The translations under genes and the position numbers were made by a program. From Novosphingobium sp. (GTDB lineage: Bacteria; Pseudomonadota; Alphaproteobacteria; Sphingomonadales; Sphingomonadaceae): a stretch of 38,395 nucleotides of DNA. The stretch spans positions 1 to 38,395 of the forward strand of contig JAGNTK010000011.1 in NCBI GenBank assembly GCA_017987575.1, written 5' to 3'. This document shows positions 24,917-32,759 of this stretch, one piece after another. Position 1 is the first letter of the stretch, and the number at the start of each line of letters is the position of its first letter. The notes under the pieces were generated by a model. The model had not been told where the DNA came from, did not search any database, and saw only the letters and a list, made by a program, of their open reading frames with translations.

Positions 24917-25411
24917 TTGGCTGACACCCGCCCCGTCACGCTGGCCGCCATCACTGGCGCGCACAGCTTGGGCGGTGAGGTCCGGCTAAAGCTGTTTGGT
25001 GAAGGCGTGGCGTCGCTCAAGCGATTCCGCGCCTTCAACAATTCCACGCTGACGCTGGAAAAACTCAATGATGATGGCAAGGGCGGGGCAATCGCCCGCT
25101 TTGCCGAAGTCGCGGACCGTACCGCTGCTGAAAAGCTGCGCGGAACGGCGCTCACCGTGCCGCGCGATGCCTTGCCGGCGCTGGCCGAGGGTGAATACTA
25201 CTACACCGACCTGCTCGGCCTGCCCGCGATCTCAAGTGATGGCGATCCGCTGGGCACTTGCGTGGCAGTCGAGAATTTTGGCGCAGGCGACGTGCTCGAA
25301 ATCCAGCGACCCAATGGCAAAAAATTCATGGTCCCAATGCGGGCTGAGGCCGTGCCTGAGTGGGACGCGGAGCGGATTGTCATCACGACGGCCTTTGCGA
25401 CCGACGACTGA
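24917..25411 (+). CDS. rimM: Ribosome maturation factor RimM
   Basis: A 164-residue 30S assembly factor that binds S19 and aids 16S rRNA processing. The N-terminal RimM domain begins VTLAAITGAHSLGGEVRLKLFGEG, and the PRC-barrel-like C-terminal half starts at about EGEYYYTDLLGLPA. The start is TTG at 24917, 9 bp after the rpsP stop; no better in-frame start exists. Normally trmD would follow directly, but four unrelated genes intervene here. Confidence 0.94.
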   Translation: MADTRPVTLAAITGAHSLGGEVRLKLFGEGVASLKRFRAFNNSTLTLEKLNDDGKGGAIARFAEVADRTAAEKLRGTALTVPRDALPALAEGEYYYTDLLGLPAISSDGDPLGTCVAVENFGAGDVLEIQRPNGKKFMVPMRAEAVPEWDAERIVITTAFATDD

Positions 25412-25446
25412 TCTCAGCCAATTCTCTGCTTCTCCTGCTCCGCCCC

Positions 25447-25532
25447 TGCTGAGCTTGTCGAAGCACTGTCTTTCTTCATGAGGTTACGCGCTACCCCAAA
25501 AAGAACAGAGCAGTGCTTCGACAAGCTCAGCA
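25447..25532. repeat. Intergenic inverted-repeat element, family D
   Basis: Perfect 22-nt inverted arms at 25447-25468 and 25511-25532 (core TGAGCTTGTCGAAGCA) separated by 42 nt. It lies between the convergent ends of rimM and the amidase-like gene, at the left edge of the accessory cassette, and could fold in transcripts from either side. Confidence 0.88.
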
Positions 25533-25579
25533 TAGGCGAGGTGTGCTTGCAGGGTAGCTGCTAAAAATCCACAGTCAGT

Positions 25580-26440
25580 TCAACCCTTCGGCTTCCCAAC
25601 TATCTTCTCAAGCTCCTTCCCAAACGCCTGCATATCAAAGTTCTGCGGATCGTCGTGGGCATCGGGAATGGTTGAATCCACGGTATTGTGCTGCGCCGGG
25701 ATCAGCCAGCGTCCGGCCCGCGCGCTGACGTAAACGTAGAGCGCGGCAAGCATCCGGTACTGCTGCCGGGTGAATCCGGGTTTAGGGCCGTGGGTTTGCC
25801 CGCGGCTGGTTGCGCCGGGCAAAAAGCGGCGCGGCTGGACCGTTTCGATATGGAGGAACCGCCCGCGTGCGCGGCTGCCGACCACGCGGCTTTCCAGCTT
25901 GGTGGCGCGCCAGGGTTCCTGAAATTCGTGGCCTGCCCAGATCTGCCCAACTCGGTTCAGGAAAATATGCGCGACCGGCGCCTTGGCGAAGGTGCCGTCC
26001 ATGTAAGGCGTGAAATCGTTGACCTTCCAGTCGCTGTTCAGCCGCTTGGGGAAGGGATCATATTTGTAAAACGGCGTGCTGGTATCGTGGATCACGAAAT
26101 AGAGCAGCGGCAGGCCTTCCTCGGTCTGTGAAACCGGGGCGTCAGCGTGCTGAATGGCATAGGCGCGGTAGGGTTCAGGGAAGGCCGCAATCGCCGCTGC
26201 CTTCATCGCCGCCGTTGGCGCACCGCCATCGCGCATCAGCCGGACGATCACCGGCGGCAGCGGCTGCGGCTTGCGCACCGCGCCCAGCTCGATCTTGCGC
26301 AGCAGACAGGTCGCCTGTTCCAGTGGAGTGCCGGCAAAGGTCAGCGTCTCACGGCTGAAACGGCATTCACCGATCTCTTCGGCCAGCGCCGGGGCGGCGA
26401 GGGATAGGGCCAAAACGGAGGCAACGGCTATGCGGCGCAA
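25580..26440 (-). CDS. Exported amidase-like protein (possible N-acetylmuramoyl-L-alanine amidase fold)
   Basis: A 286-residue exported protein. A signal peptide ends APALA at residue 20. The region FVIHDTSTPF (His118), AHIFLNRVGQIW (His158), HIETVQP (Glu199), FTRQQYRMLAALYVYV, and HNTVDSTIPDAHDDPQNFDM (His251, His262) recalls the zinc-amidase type 2/PGRP fold in order and spacing. There His, Glu and a late His before DPQxFD are active-site elements. I cannot confirm this without a profile search. The TTG at 26440 is the likely start, with GCAGGAG 8 nt upstream; the ATG at 26509 lies inside vapB. Divergent from vapBC with an operator between. Confidence 0.55.
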   Translation of the reverse strand: MRRIAVASVLALSLAAPALAEEIGECRFSRETLTFAGTPLEQATCLLRKIELGAVRKPQPLPPVIVRLMRDGGAPTAAMKAAAIAAFPEPYRAYAIQHADAPVSQTEEGLPLLYFVIHDTSTPFYKYDPFPKRLNSDWKVNDFTPYMDGTFAKAPVAHIFLNRVGQIWAGHEFQEPWRATKLESRVVGSRARGRFLHIETVQPRRFLPGATSRGQTHGPKPGFTRQQYRMLAALYVYVSARAGRWLIPAQHNTVDSTIPDAHDDPQNFDMQAFGKELEKIVGKPKG

Positions 26441-26457
26441 TTGACGACTCCTGCAAA

Positions 26458-26480
26458 ATGTATATACATTGCGTATATAC
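26458..26480. promoter_or_regulatory. Doubled GTATATAC palindrome, probable TA operator
   Basis: ATGTATATACAT at 26458-26469 is a perfect 12-bp palindrome containing GTATATAC at 26460-26467. A second GTATATAC follows at 26473-26480, 13 bp centre to centre, just before the vapB ribosome-binding site. AbrB-type antitoxins bind such paired AT-rich palindromes to repress their operon. It also lies directly upstream of the divergent amidase-like gene. Confidence 0.65.
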
Positions 26481-26490
26481 GGAGATGGCG

Positions 26491-26865
26491 ATGAACAAGC
26501 CCGATTCAAACCTTGTCCGCGATGCGCGGCACAGTTTCGACCTTAACGGGGCCACAGCGGCGGGCAACAACCTTGTTCCCGCTGCTGGGCCGGTGCGGGT
26601 CAAGGTTTTTAAATCGGGCAATTCGCTGGCGGTAAGGATGCCTAAGGCGCTGGGATTGGAAGCGGGAATGGAACTGGAACTGACCACACTGGGTTCGGGC
26701 CGCATTGCGCTGGCTATGATCGAACCACAGCGCAAAACGATCGACATCAGCGGGTTTGCCGGGAAGGCGCCTGGCATTAAACTGGCGCCGCGCGAAGATT
26801 TCGAGGAGCGTCCCAGTACCATCGCTGCTAGAGAAGCTGCGCGCAAGGCGGCCGAACAGGCGTGA
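26491..26865 (+). CDS. vapB: VapB-type antitoxin with AbrB/MazE DNA-binding domain
   Basis: A 124-residue antitoxin. The AbrB/SpoVT swapped-hairpin domain spans about residues 36-80 (VRVKVFKSGNSLAVRMPKALG, then MELELTTLGSGRIAL). The C-terminal 40 residues, ending REAARKAAEQA, would wrap the toxin. Unusually, a 34-residue polar N-terminal region precedes the DNA-binding domain; typical VapB proteins start within a few residues of it. GGAG lies 6 nt before the ATG at 26491; another ATG at 26485 abuts that site and is unlikely. The stop overlaps the vapC GTG start (GTGA). Expected to neutralise VapC and repress the operon through the upstream palindromes. Confidence 0.85.
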   Translation: MNKPDSNLVRDARHSFDLNGATAAGNNLVPAAGPVRVKVFKSGNSLAVRMPKALGLEAGMELELTTLGSGRIALAMIEPQRKTIDISGFAGKAPGIKLAPREDFEERPSTIAAREAARKAAEQA

Positions 26866-27239
26866 TCCGTTACCTGATTGATGCCAACTCGGCGGTCTAT
26901 GCGATGGACGTTGGCAATGACTCGCTTAAGGCGCGAATTGCGGACACCACAGCGGGTGAGCTCGCGATCTCGGCCATCAGCTATGCCGAAGTGGCCTATG
27001 GTACGAATGTCGGCAAGCCGCCTCCACCTGAAGTACTGGAGGCCTTCATACAGGCAATTCCGTTGCTGCCATTCGACGAGTCTGCAGCGCGCGAATATGC
27101 GAAGTTGCCGTTCAAGCGGGCGCGCTTCGACCGCCTGCTCGCCGCCCACGCGCTGAGCATCGGTGCCGTGGTGGTGACGAATAACGAGGCTGATTTCGCG
27201 GATGTGCCGGGGTTGGTGGTTGAGAATTGGACGGTCTGA
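26862..27239 (+). CDS. vapC: VapC-type PIN-domain ribonuclease toxin
   Basis: A 125-residue PIN-domain protein. The acidic active site is complete: Asp7 in YLIDANS, Glu43 in SYAEVAYG, Asp90 in RFDRLLAAHAL, and NNEADF (Asp111) near the end. PIN toxins cleave tRNA or rRNA with Mg2+; the target here is unknown. The start is GTG overlapping the vapB stop by 4 bases, and the stop overlaps the next start as TGATG. This places it in the middle of a tightly coupled three-gene operon. Confidence 0.88.
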   Translation: MIRYLIDANSAVYAMDVGNDSLKARIADTTAGELAISAISYAEVAYGTNVGKPPPPEVLEAFIQAIPLLPFDESAAREYAKLPFKRARFDRLLAAHALSIGAVVVTNNEADFADVPGLVVENWTV

Positions 27240-27634
27240 TGGGTGCTCCAGCCAATATACCGCCACCTCCACCCCCAATCATCTCCGAAGCTCTGCCCAA
27301 GTCGGCCATTCCGATTGAAGCGCTGCTGACTGGCGCGGCCATGGCAGTTGCGTTTGCAGCTTTGATATCCTGGGTTGTAGCATTGATCTTGTCGAAAACG
27401 CGCCTAGCCGATTTGCTGGTTAAGGTGCTGGCTGGTGCTGCGTTCCCAGTATTGATTTTCAGCGTGGCCCTATTCGTGGGCTTGCGGTCAGAACGGCCAA
27501 TTCTCGACGTGCTAACCGGACTGCCAGCTCGGACTTATCTGACGATGGTGATCATGTTTGCCATTGGCTGGTGGATCGCTGGCCGCACACTGCGGCTACG
27601 GCATGGGCCGATTGACCCCAAGGTATTCAGTTAA
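27239..27634 (+). CDS. Unknown three-TM membrane protein coupled to vapC
   Basis: A 131-residue protein I do not recognise. The N-terminus is proline-rich (PANIPPPPPPIISE). Three membrane helices follow at about 30-52, 61-83 and 98-117, and the C-terminus is basic then Pro-containing (RLRHGPIDPKVFS). The ATG overlaps the vapC stop (TGATG), so it is probably translated by re-initiation from the toxin message. A TTG at 27227 is an alternative start. The stop directly abuts the trmD ATG, so this gene also links the cassette to trmD transcription. No function can be assigned. Confidence 0.8.
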   Translation: MGAPANIPPPPPPIISEALPKSAIPIEALLTGAAMAVAFAALISWVVALILSKTRLADLLVKVLAGAAFPVLIFSVALFVGLRSERPILDVLTGLPARTYLTMVIMFAIGWWIAGRTLRLRHGPIDPKVFS

Positions 27635-28381
27635 ATGACCTTCCAAGCTACTGTCCTCACCCTCTACCCAGAGATGTTCCCCGGGCCGCTTGGCGTGAGC
27701 CTTGCCGGCCGCGCGCGGGAGGAAGGCAAGTGGGCGCTCGATACCGTTCAGATCCGCGATTTTGCGATCGATAAGCATCGCACGGTCGATGACACGCCTG
27801 CGGGTGGCGGGGCAGGAATGGTGTTGCGCGCTGATGTGCTAGCCGCGGCGATTGACCATGCCCGTGCGGACCAGTCTAATTGCCCTGTTATCGCCATGAC
27901 GCCGCGCGGAAAGCCGCTGACTCAGGCGCGGGTGCGCGAAATTTCCGCTGGGCCCGGGGTGATCATCCTGTGCGGCCGGTTCGAAGGTTTTGACGAGCGG
28001 ATTTTCGCCGCGCGCGATGTTGAGGAGGTCTCGGTCGGCGACATCGTCCTGTCGGGCGGAGAACCGGCGGCTTTGATGCTGCTTGACGCTTGCATTCGGC
28101 TGCTTCCCGGCGTAATGGGCGCGGCTTCGAGTGGTACCGAGGAGTCCTTTGAACAAGGATTGCTTGAATATCCTCACTTTACCCGGCCCGCTGAGTGGGA
28201 AGGGCGCACGATCCCTGAAGTGCTGCGATCGGGGGATCATGCGAAGATCGCGGCTTGGCGCAAGTCACAGTCCGAGATCGATACACGGTTACGCAGGCCG
28301 GACCTTTGGGAGCGTCATACAGGCGCTCGGGTCCAGTCTGCCTCTGGCGCGCGGCATGAAGATGAGGACCCAGGTCAATGA
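27635..28381 (+). CDS. trmD: tRNA (guanine-N1)-methyltransferase TrmD
   Basis: Methylates G37 of several tRNAs using S-adenosylmethionine, preventing frameshifts. The 248-residue SPOUT enzyme shows [19 protein letters not shown] at the N-terminus and [17 protein letters not shown]. The trefoil-knot SAM site is in [14 protein letters not shown] and [13 protein letters not shown]. The [19 protein letters not shown] block contains the catalytic Asp/Glu region and tRNA-binding loop. The ATG immediately follows the stop of the membrane-protein gene. The stop overlaps the rplS start (ATGA). Confidence 0.97.
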   Translation: MTFQATVLTLYPEMFPGPLGVSLAGRAREEGKWALDTVQIRDFAIDKHRTVDDTPAGGGAGMVLRADVLAAAIDHARADQSNCPVIAMTPRGKPLTQARVREISAGPGVIILCGRFEGFDERIFAARDVEEVSVGDIVLSGGEPAALMLLDACIRLLPGVMGAASSGTEESFEQGLLEYPHFTRPAEWEGRTIPEVLRSGDHAKIAAWRKSQSEIDTRLRRPDLWERHTGARVQSASGARHEDEDPGQ

Positions 28382-28746
28382 ACCTGATTCAACAGATCGA
28401 AGCCGAGGAAATTGCCAAGGCTGCAAAAGAAGTACCGACTTTCCGCCCCGGCGATACCGTCCGCGTTGGTGTGAAGGTTATCGAAGGTGAGCGCAGCCGC
28501 GTTCAGATGTACGAAGGCGTGTGCATCGCCCGTGCCAACAAGGGCATCGGTTCCAACTTCACCGTCCGCAAAATGAGCTTTGGCGAAGGCGTGGAACGCG
28601 TATTCCCGCTCTATTCGCCCAACATCGACAGCATCACCGTCGTCCGCAAGGGCGTCGTGCGTCGTGCGAAACTTTACTACCTGCGCGGTCGTACTGGTAA
28701 GCGCGCGCGTATCGCCGAACGCCGCGATCCGCGTCCGGGCGAGTGA
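28378..28746 (+). CDS. rplS: 50S ribosomal protein L19
   Basis: A 122-residue protein at the 30S-50S interface. Conserved blocks include [52 protein letters not shown] and [19 protein letters not shown]. Coupled to trmD by a 4-base overlap. It ends the cluster that begins with ffh, closed by the terminator at 28790-28821. Confidence 0.97.
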   Translation: MNLIQQIEAEEIAKAAKEVPTFRPGDTVRVGVKVIEGERSRVQMYEGVCIARANKGIGSNFTVRKMSFGEGVERVFPLYSPNIDSITVVRKGVVRRAKLYYLRGRTGKRARIAERRDPRPGE

Positions 28747-28789
28747 GGCCAAAAGGTTCTAGCGCCAAGGTGCTATACCGAATTAGAAG

Positions 28790-28821
28790 AGGCGTCCCGG
28801 CCATGGTCGGGGCGCCTTTTT
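28790..28821 (+). terminator. Rho-independent terminator after rplS
   Basis: AGGCGTCCCG at 28790-28799 pairs over 10 bp (one T-G) with CGGGGCGCCT at 28808-28817, followed by TTTTT at 28817-28821. Confidence 0.92.
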
Positions 28822-28846
28822 CGTTCTGAGGATCAACACCATTGCC

Positions 28847-31090
28847 ATGCGCTACTTCGCTGCCCTGCTTTCCGCCACGATCCTCACCGCAACTCCAGCC
28901 TTTGCTGAGGACACCCCGGTGACGGCCTCCTCAAAGCCAGCCGAGGCCAAGGCGCTCGATTTCGAACGCGTCTTTGCCAGCCCCAGCCTGAACGGTGCGG
29001 TGCCGCGCGGGGTCAAGCTCTCGCCAGATGGGCGCTGGCTGACCGTGCTGCGGAACCGTGCGGACGACCGGGAGCGGTATGACCTGTGGGGATTCGATCG
29101 CAAGTCTGGCCAATGGACGATGCTGGTCGACAGCCTCAAGCTTGGATCGGGTAAGGAGCTGTCCGAAGCCGAAAAGATGCAGCGCGAACGCCAGCGGATC
29201 GGCGATTTGAAGGGCATCGTGACTTACGAATGGACGGCCGACAGCAAGGCCATTCTGGTCCCGCTCGATGGTGATCTGTACCTTGCCGGGCTCGACGGCA
29301 AGGTGTCGCGGCTGACCGACAGCGCCGGGGACGAGCTCAACCCTGCGCTCAGCCCCAAGGGCGGTTACGTCTCGTTTGTTCGCGATCAGCGGTTGTGGGC
29401 AGGGAAAGTCGGGACCGAGGCTCAGCCGGTCTCGCCAGAGGAGAAGGCGGACACCGTCCACTGGGGCGAAGCGGAGTTCGTAGCGCAAGAGGAAATGGCC
29501 CGCTTCACCGGATACTGGTGGGCGCCCGACGACAGCCGTATCGCCGTCCAGCGGTTTGACGACGCCCCGGTCGGGATCGTCACCCGCGCGGCGATTGGCG
29601 CGGAAGGGACGAAGACTTTCCAGCAGCGTTATCCGGTGGCCGGGTCAGCCAATTCGCTGGTGTCGCTGTGGGTGATGGCGCCGGACGGGTCGGGCAGAGT
29701 TGAAGTCGATCTGGGGCCGGACAAGGACATCTACCTCGCCCGGGTCAACTGGGCGCCGGACGGCAAGACGCTTTACGTCCAGCGTCAGAATCGTGCGCAG
29801 ACCCGGCTCGATATGCTGACTGTCGATCCCGCCACCGGCAAAGCCAAGGTGCTGTTTACAGAACAGGCCGCGACGGGCAGCTGGGTCAACCTGTCAAACG
29901 ACTACCGCTTCCTTAAGGACGGCAGCCTGATCTGGTGGTCAGAGCGCGATGGCTTTGGGCATTTGTGGCACTTCAAGGCCGGCAAGTGGAAGCAGCTGAC
30001 CAAGGGGTCGTGGGTGGTCACTTCGCTGGTTGGGGTGGATGAGAAGTCCGGACAGGTTACCTTCACCGCGACCAAGGATGACGTGCTGGCGACCAATATC
30101 TACGCCCTCAATCTGGCCAGCCCTGCCAAGATTGAGCGGCTGGGCGAGCCAGGCTGGGTCCACGGCGCGAGCATGGACAAGGCCGGGGCAACGTTGCTGG
30201 TCACCCGCTCCAGCCCCAGCCAGCCGCCGCAGGTCTATGTCGCCGATGGCACCGGCAAGCGGCTTGCCTGGGTAGAGGAAAACAAGCTCGACGCGGCGCA
30301 TCCCTATGCGCCCTATCTTGCCGCGCACCGCACTCCGACCTTTGGCACGATCAAAGCTGCCGACGGGACCGAGCTACACTGGCGAATGACTACTCCGGTG
30401 ATGGAACCGGGCAAGCGCTATCCCGTGTTCTTCCAGCACTATGGCGGGCCGACTGCGCAAACCGTCACAAAGGGCTGGGGCGGGCCGCTCGAACAGGCGA
30501 TCGTGGGGAAGGGCTATATCTTCTTCCAGATCGACAACCGCGGCAGCGAAAACCGCGGCGTGAAATTCGCTTCGACCCTGCTGAACGCCATGGGCGGGGT
30601 TGAGGTGGCCGATCAGAAAGCCGGCGCGCTGTATCTTAAGGGCCTTCCGTTCGTCGATGGTAGCCGGATTGCGACATACGGCTGGTCCTACGGCGGCTAT
30701 ATGACGATCAAGATGCTTCAGGCGGATCCGGGGCTCTATGCCGCCGGTATCGCCGGTGCGCCGGTGACCAAGTGGGAGCTTTACGATACCCATTATACCG
30801 AGCGCTATCTGGGCGATCCGAACAAGCAGCCGGCGGTCTATGAAAAGGCCAATGCGCTGGCCGATGCGGGCAAGATCACCGATCCGCTGCTGCTGATCCA
30901 CGGGATGGCGGATGACAACGTGGTGTTCGAAAACACCTCGATGCTGGCGGCGCGGCTGCAGGCGCAGGCCGTGCCGTTCGAAATGATGCTTTATCCCGGC
31001 TACACCCACCGGGTCGGCGGACCGAAGGTCGGTGTGCATCTGTGGCAGACGATCTTCACCTTCCTTGACCGGGCGATGCCAGCGAAATGA
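28847..31090 (+). CDS. S9-family prolyl oligopeptidase / DPP-IV-type peptidase
   Basis: A 747-residue secreted serine peptidase. A signal peptide ends TPAFA at about residue 20. An N-terminal beta-propeller (DPPIV_N; repeated LSPDGRWLTV, APDDSRIAVQ, APDGKTLYVQ strands) is followed by the catalytic alpha/beta-hydrolase domain. The nucleophile motif GWSYGGYM has Ser614, with Asp in HGMADDNVVF and His in GYTHRVGG. VAQEEMARFTGYWW is a DPP-IV Glu-containing block that binds the substrate N-terminus, favouring dipeptidyl-peptidase activity. It probably cleaves X-Pro peptides in the periplasm. The stop overlaps the DUF1287 start by 4 bases. Confidence 0.93.
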   Translation: MRYFAALLSATILTATPAFAEDTPVTASSKPAEAKALDFERVFASPSLNGAVPRGVKLSPDGRWLTVLRNRADDRERYDLWGFDRKSGQWTMLVDSLKLGSGKELSEAEKMQRERQRIGDLKGIVTYEWTADSKAILVPLDGDLYLAGLDGKVSRLTDSAGDELNPALSPKGGYVSFVRDQRLWAGKVGTEAQPVSPEEKADTVHWGEAEFVAQEEMARFTGYWWAPDDSRIAVQRFDDAPVGIVTRAAIGAEGTKTFQQRYPVAGSANSLVSLWVMAPDGSGRVEVDLGPDKDIYLARVNWAPDGKTLYVQRQNRAQTRLDMLTVDPATGKAKVLFTEQAATGSWVNLSNDYRFLKDGSLIWWSERDGFGHLWHFKAGKWKQLTKGSWVVTSLVGVDEKSGQVTFTATKDDVLATNIYALNLASPAKIERLGEPGWVHGASMDKAGATLLVTRSSPSQPPQVYVADGTGKRLAWVEENKLDAAHPYAPYLAAHRTPTFGTIKAADGTELHWRMTTPVMEPGKRYPVFFQHYGGPTAQTVTKGWGGPLEQAIVGKGYIFFQIDNRGSENRGVKFASTLLNAMGGVEVADQKAGALYLKGLPFVDGSRIATYGWSYGGYMTIKMLQADPGLYAAGIAGAPVTKWELYDTHYTERYLGDPNKQPAVYEKANALADAGKITDPLLLIHGMADDNVVFENTSMLAARLQAQAVPFEMMLYPGYTHRVGGPKVGVHLWQTIFTFLDRAMPAK

Positions 31091-31692
31091 TGCTTAGCCG
31101 CCGCAGCGCGCTGCTGGGCGGACTGGCCTTGGCAGCTTGCGGGCCGGCCGAGGCGCAGGTCCGTCCGGCCACGGCACGGGCCAAAGCCCTGATTGCTGCG
31201 GCACGGCGGCAGGTCGGGGTAACGCTGGCCTATGACCCGGCCTACACCGCGCTGGACTATCCGGGTGGCGATGTGCCGCGCGGCAAGGGCGTTTGCACCG
31301 ACGTGCTGATACGTGCTTACCGCGATGCCTTTGGGCTCGATCTGCAGGTGGAGGTACACCGCGATATGGCCGCGAACTTCCGCGCTTATCCCAAGCGCTG
31401 GAGTCTGAAGCGGCCCGACCGGAATATCGATCATCGCCGGGTGCCCAATCTGGAGACGTTCTGGACCCGCCAGTCCGCCCGTCTGCCGATCCCGGCGCGC
31501 GCTGAAGACTGGCAACCGGGTGACCTGTTCACCACCCTGATTGAAGGCCGCCTGCCGCATACCGGGATTGTTTCAGACCGGTTGGCCGGAAATGGCAATC
31601 CACTGGTGATCCACAACATCGGTAGCGGCGCGCGCGAAGAGGATATGCTGCTGGCGTGGCGACCGACTGGGCGCTTTCGCTGGCGGCTCTAA
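31087..31692 (+). CDS. DUF1287 domain protein, exported
   Basis: A 201-residue protein of the DUF1287 family (E. coli YijX-like). The N-terminus LSRRSALLGGLALAACGPA combines a twin-Arg-like start with a lipobox-like LAAC, so it is a lipoprotein or Tat-exported. The domain shows YDPAYTALDYPGGDVPRGKGVCTD (Cys and nearby Asp resemble an NlpC/P60-like Cys-nucleophile context), RDMAANFRAYPKRW and HNIGSGAREED with a late His. A hydrolase role on peptides or cell wall is plausible but unproven. Coupled to the S9 peptidase by an ATGA overlap. Confidence 0.85.
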   Translation: MMLSRRSALLGGLALAACGPAEAQVRPATARAKALIAAARRQVGVTLAYDPAYTALDYPGGDVPRGKGVCTDVLIRAYRDAFGLDLQVEVHRDMAANFRAYPKRWSLKRPDRNIDHRRVPNLETFWTRQSARLPIPARAEDWQPGDLFTTLIEGRLPHTGIVSDRLAGNGNPLVIHNIGSGAREEDMLLAWRPTGRFRWRL

Positions 31693-31729
31693 CAGGCTAG
31701 GGGCAGCGCTCACCAATCGGAGTATGGCA

Positions 31730-32755
31730 ATGGGTTACCGGGTAGTAGTCGTCGGTGCTACGGGCAATGTCGGGCGCGAGATGATGAACGTACTGGCCGA
31801 GCGCGAGTTTCCGATTGAGGAGATCGCCGCCGTCGCCTCTTCGCGCTCGCAAGGCACCGAAGTTGAATTTGGCGATAGTGGGCGGATGCTCAAGGTCAAG
31901 AATATCGAGCATTTCGATTTCACCGGTTGGGATATCGCGTTGTTTTCGGCCGGGTCTGAAACGGCCAAAAACTTCGCCCCCAAGGCCGCCGCAGCAGGCT
32001 GCGTGGTGATCGACAATTCATCGCATTTCCGGATGGACCCGGACGTGCCGCTGATCGTGCCTGAAGTGAACCCCGATGCGATTGACGGCTACAAAGCCAA
32101 GATGATCATCGCCAACCCCAATTGCTCAACCGCGCAGATGGTCGTGGTGCTGAAACCCTTGCACGATGCGGCAAAGATCAAGCGGGTGATGGTCGCCACC
32201 TATCAGTCGGTGTCGGGCGCGGGCAAAGACGGAATGGACGAACTGTTCGAGCAAAGCCGCAACATCTTTGTTGGCGATTCCAGCGTGCCGGTGAAGTTCA
32301 CCAAGCAGATCGCGTTCAATGTGATCCCGCATATCGACAGCTTCCTGGATGACGGATCGACCAAGGAAGAATGGAAGATGGTGGTCGAAACCAAGAAGAT
32401 CATGGACCCCAAGATCAAGGTCACCGCCACTTGCGTGCGGGTGCCGGTTTTCGTCGGCCACAGCGAAGCCATCAATATCGAGTTCGAGGACGAGCTGAGC
32501 GCCGAACAGGCCCAGGATATCCTGCGCGAAGCCCCCGGCGTGATGCTGGTCGATAAGCGTGAAGACGGCGGCTATGTAACCCCGATCGAATGCGTCGGTG
32601 ATGGCGCGACTTACGTCAGCCGGGTCCGCGAAGACCCGACCGTGGAGAGCGGCCTGTCGCTGTGGTGCGTGTCCGACAACCTGCGCAAAGGCGCCGCGCT
32701 GAATGCGGTCCAGATCGCAGAACTGCTGGGACGGCGGCATTTGAAGAAGGGATGA
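31730..32755 (+). CDS. asd: Aspartate-semialdehyde dehydrogenase
   Basis: Reduces aspartyl phosphate to aspartate semialdehyde, the branch point to Lys/diaminopimelate, Thr and Met. The 341 residues start at the ATG at 31730, which has CGGAG 7 nt upstream; an ATG at 31724 is too close to that site. GATGNVGREM at 9-18 is the NADPH loop. The active-site Cys132 is in NPNCSTAQM, and the acid-base His is in FVGHSEAIN. SVSGAGKDGMDEL is the phosphate-binding region. It appears to be a separate transcription unit. Confidence 0.97.
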   Translation: MGYRVVVVGATGNVGREMMNVLAEREFPIEEIAAVASSRSQGTEVEFGDSGRMLKVKNIEHFDFTGWDIALFSAGSETAKNFAPKAAAAGCVVIDNSSHFRMDPDVPLIVPEVNPDAIDGYKAKMIIANPNCSTAQMVVVLKPLHDAAKIKRVMVATYQSVSGAGKDGMDELFEQSRNIFVGDSSVPVKFTKQIAFNVIPHIDSFLDDGSTKEEWKMVVETKKIMDPKIKVTATCVRVPVFVGHSEAINIEFEDELSAEQAQDILREAPGVMLVDKREDGGYVTPIECVGDGATYVSRVREDPTVESGLSLWCVSDNLRKGAALNAVQIAELLGRRHLKKG

Positions 32756-32759
32756 CGCA

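Noticed and set aside
3711-25532. Repeats as a possible CRISPR array
   Set aside because: The repeats are isolated inverted pairs of different sequence, tens of kilobases apart, with no regular spacers and no cas genes.
25580-27634. Accessory cassette as a prophage or integrative element
   Set aside because: No integrase, transposase, att-like direct repeats or phage genes were found at its edges, so only a small insertion of unknown mechanism can be claimed.
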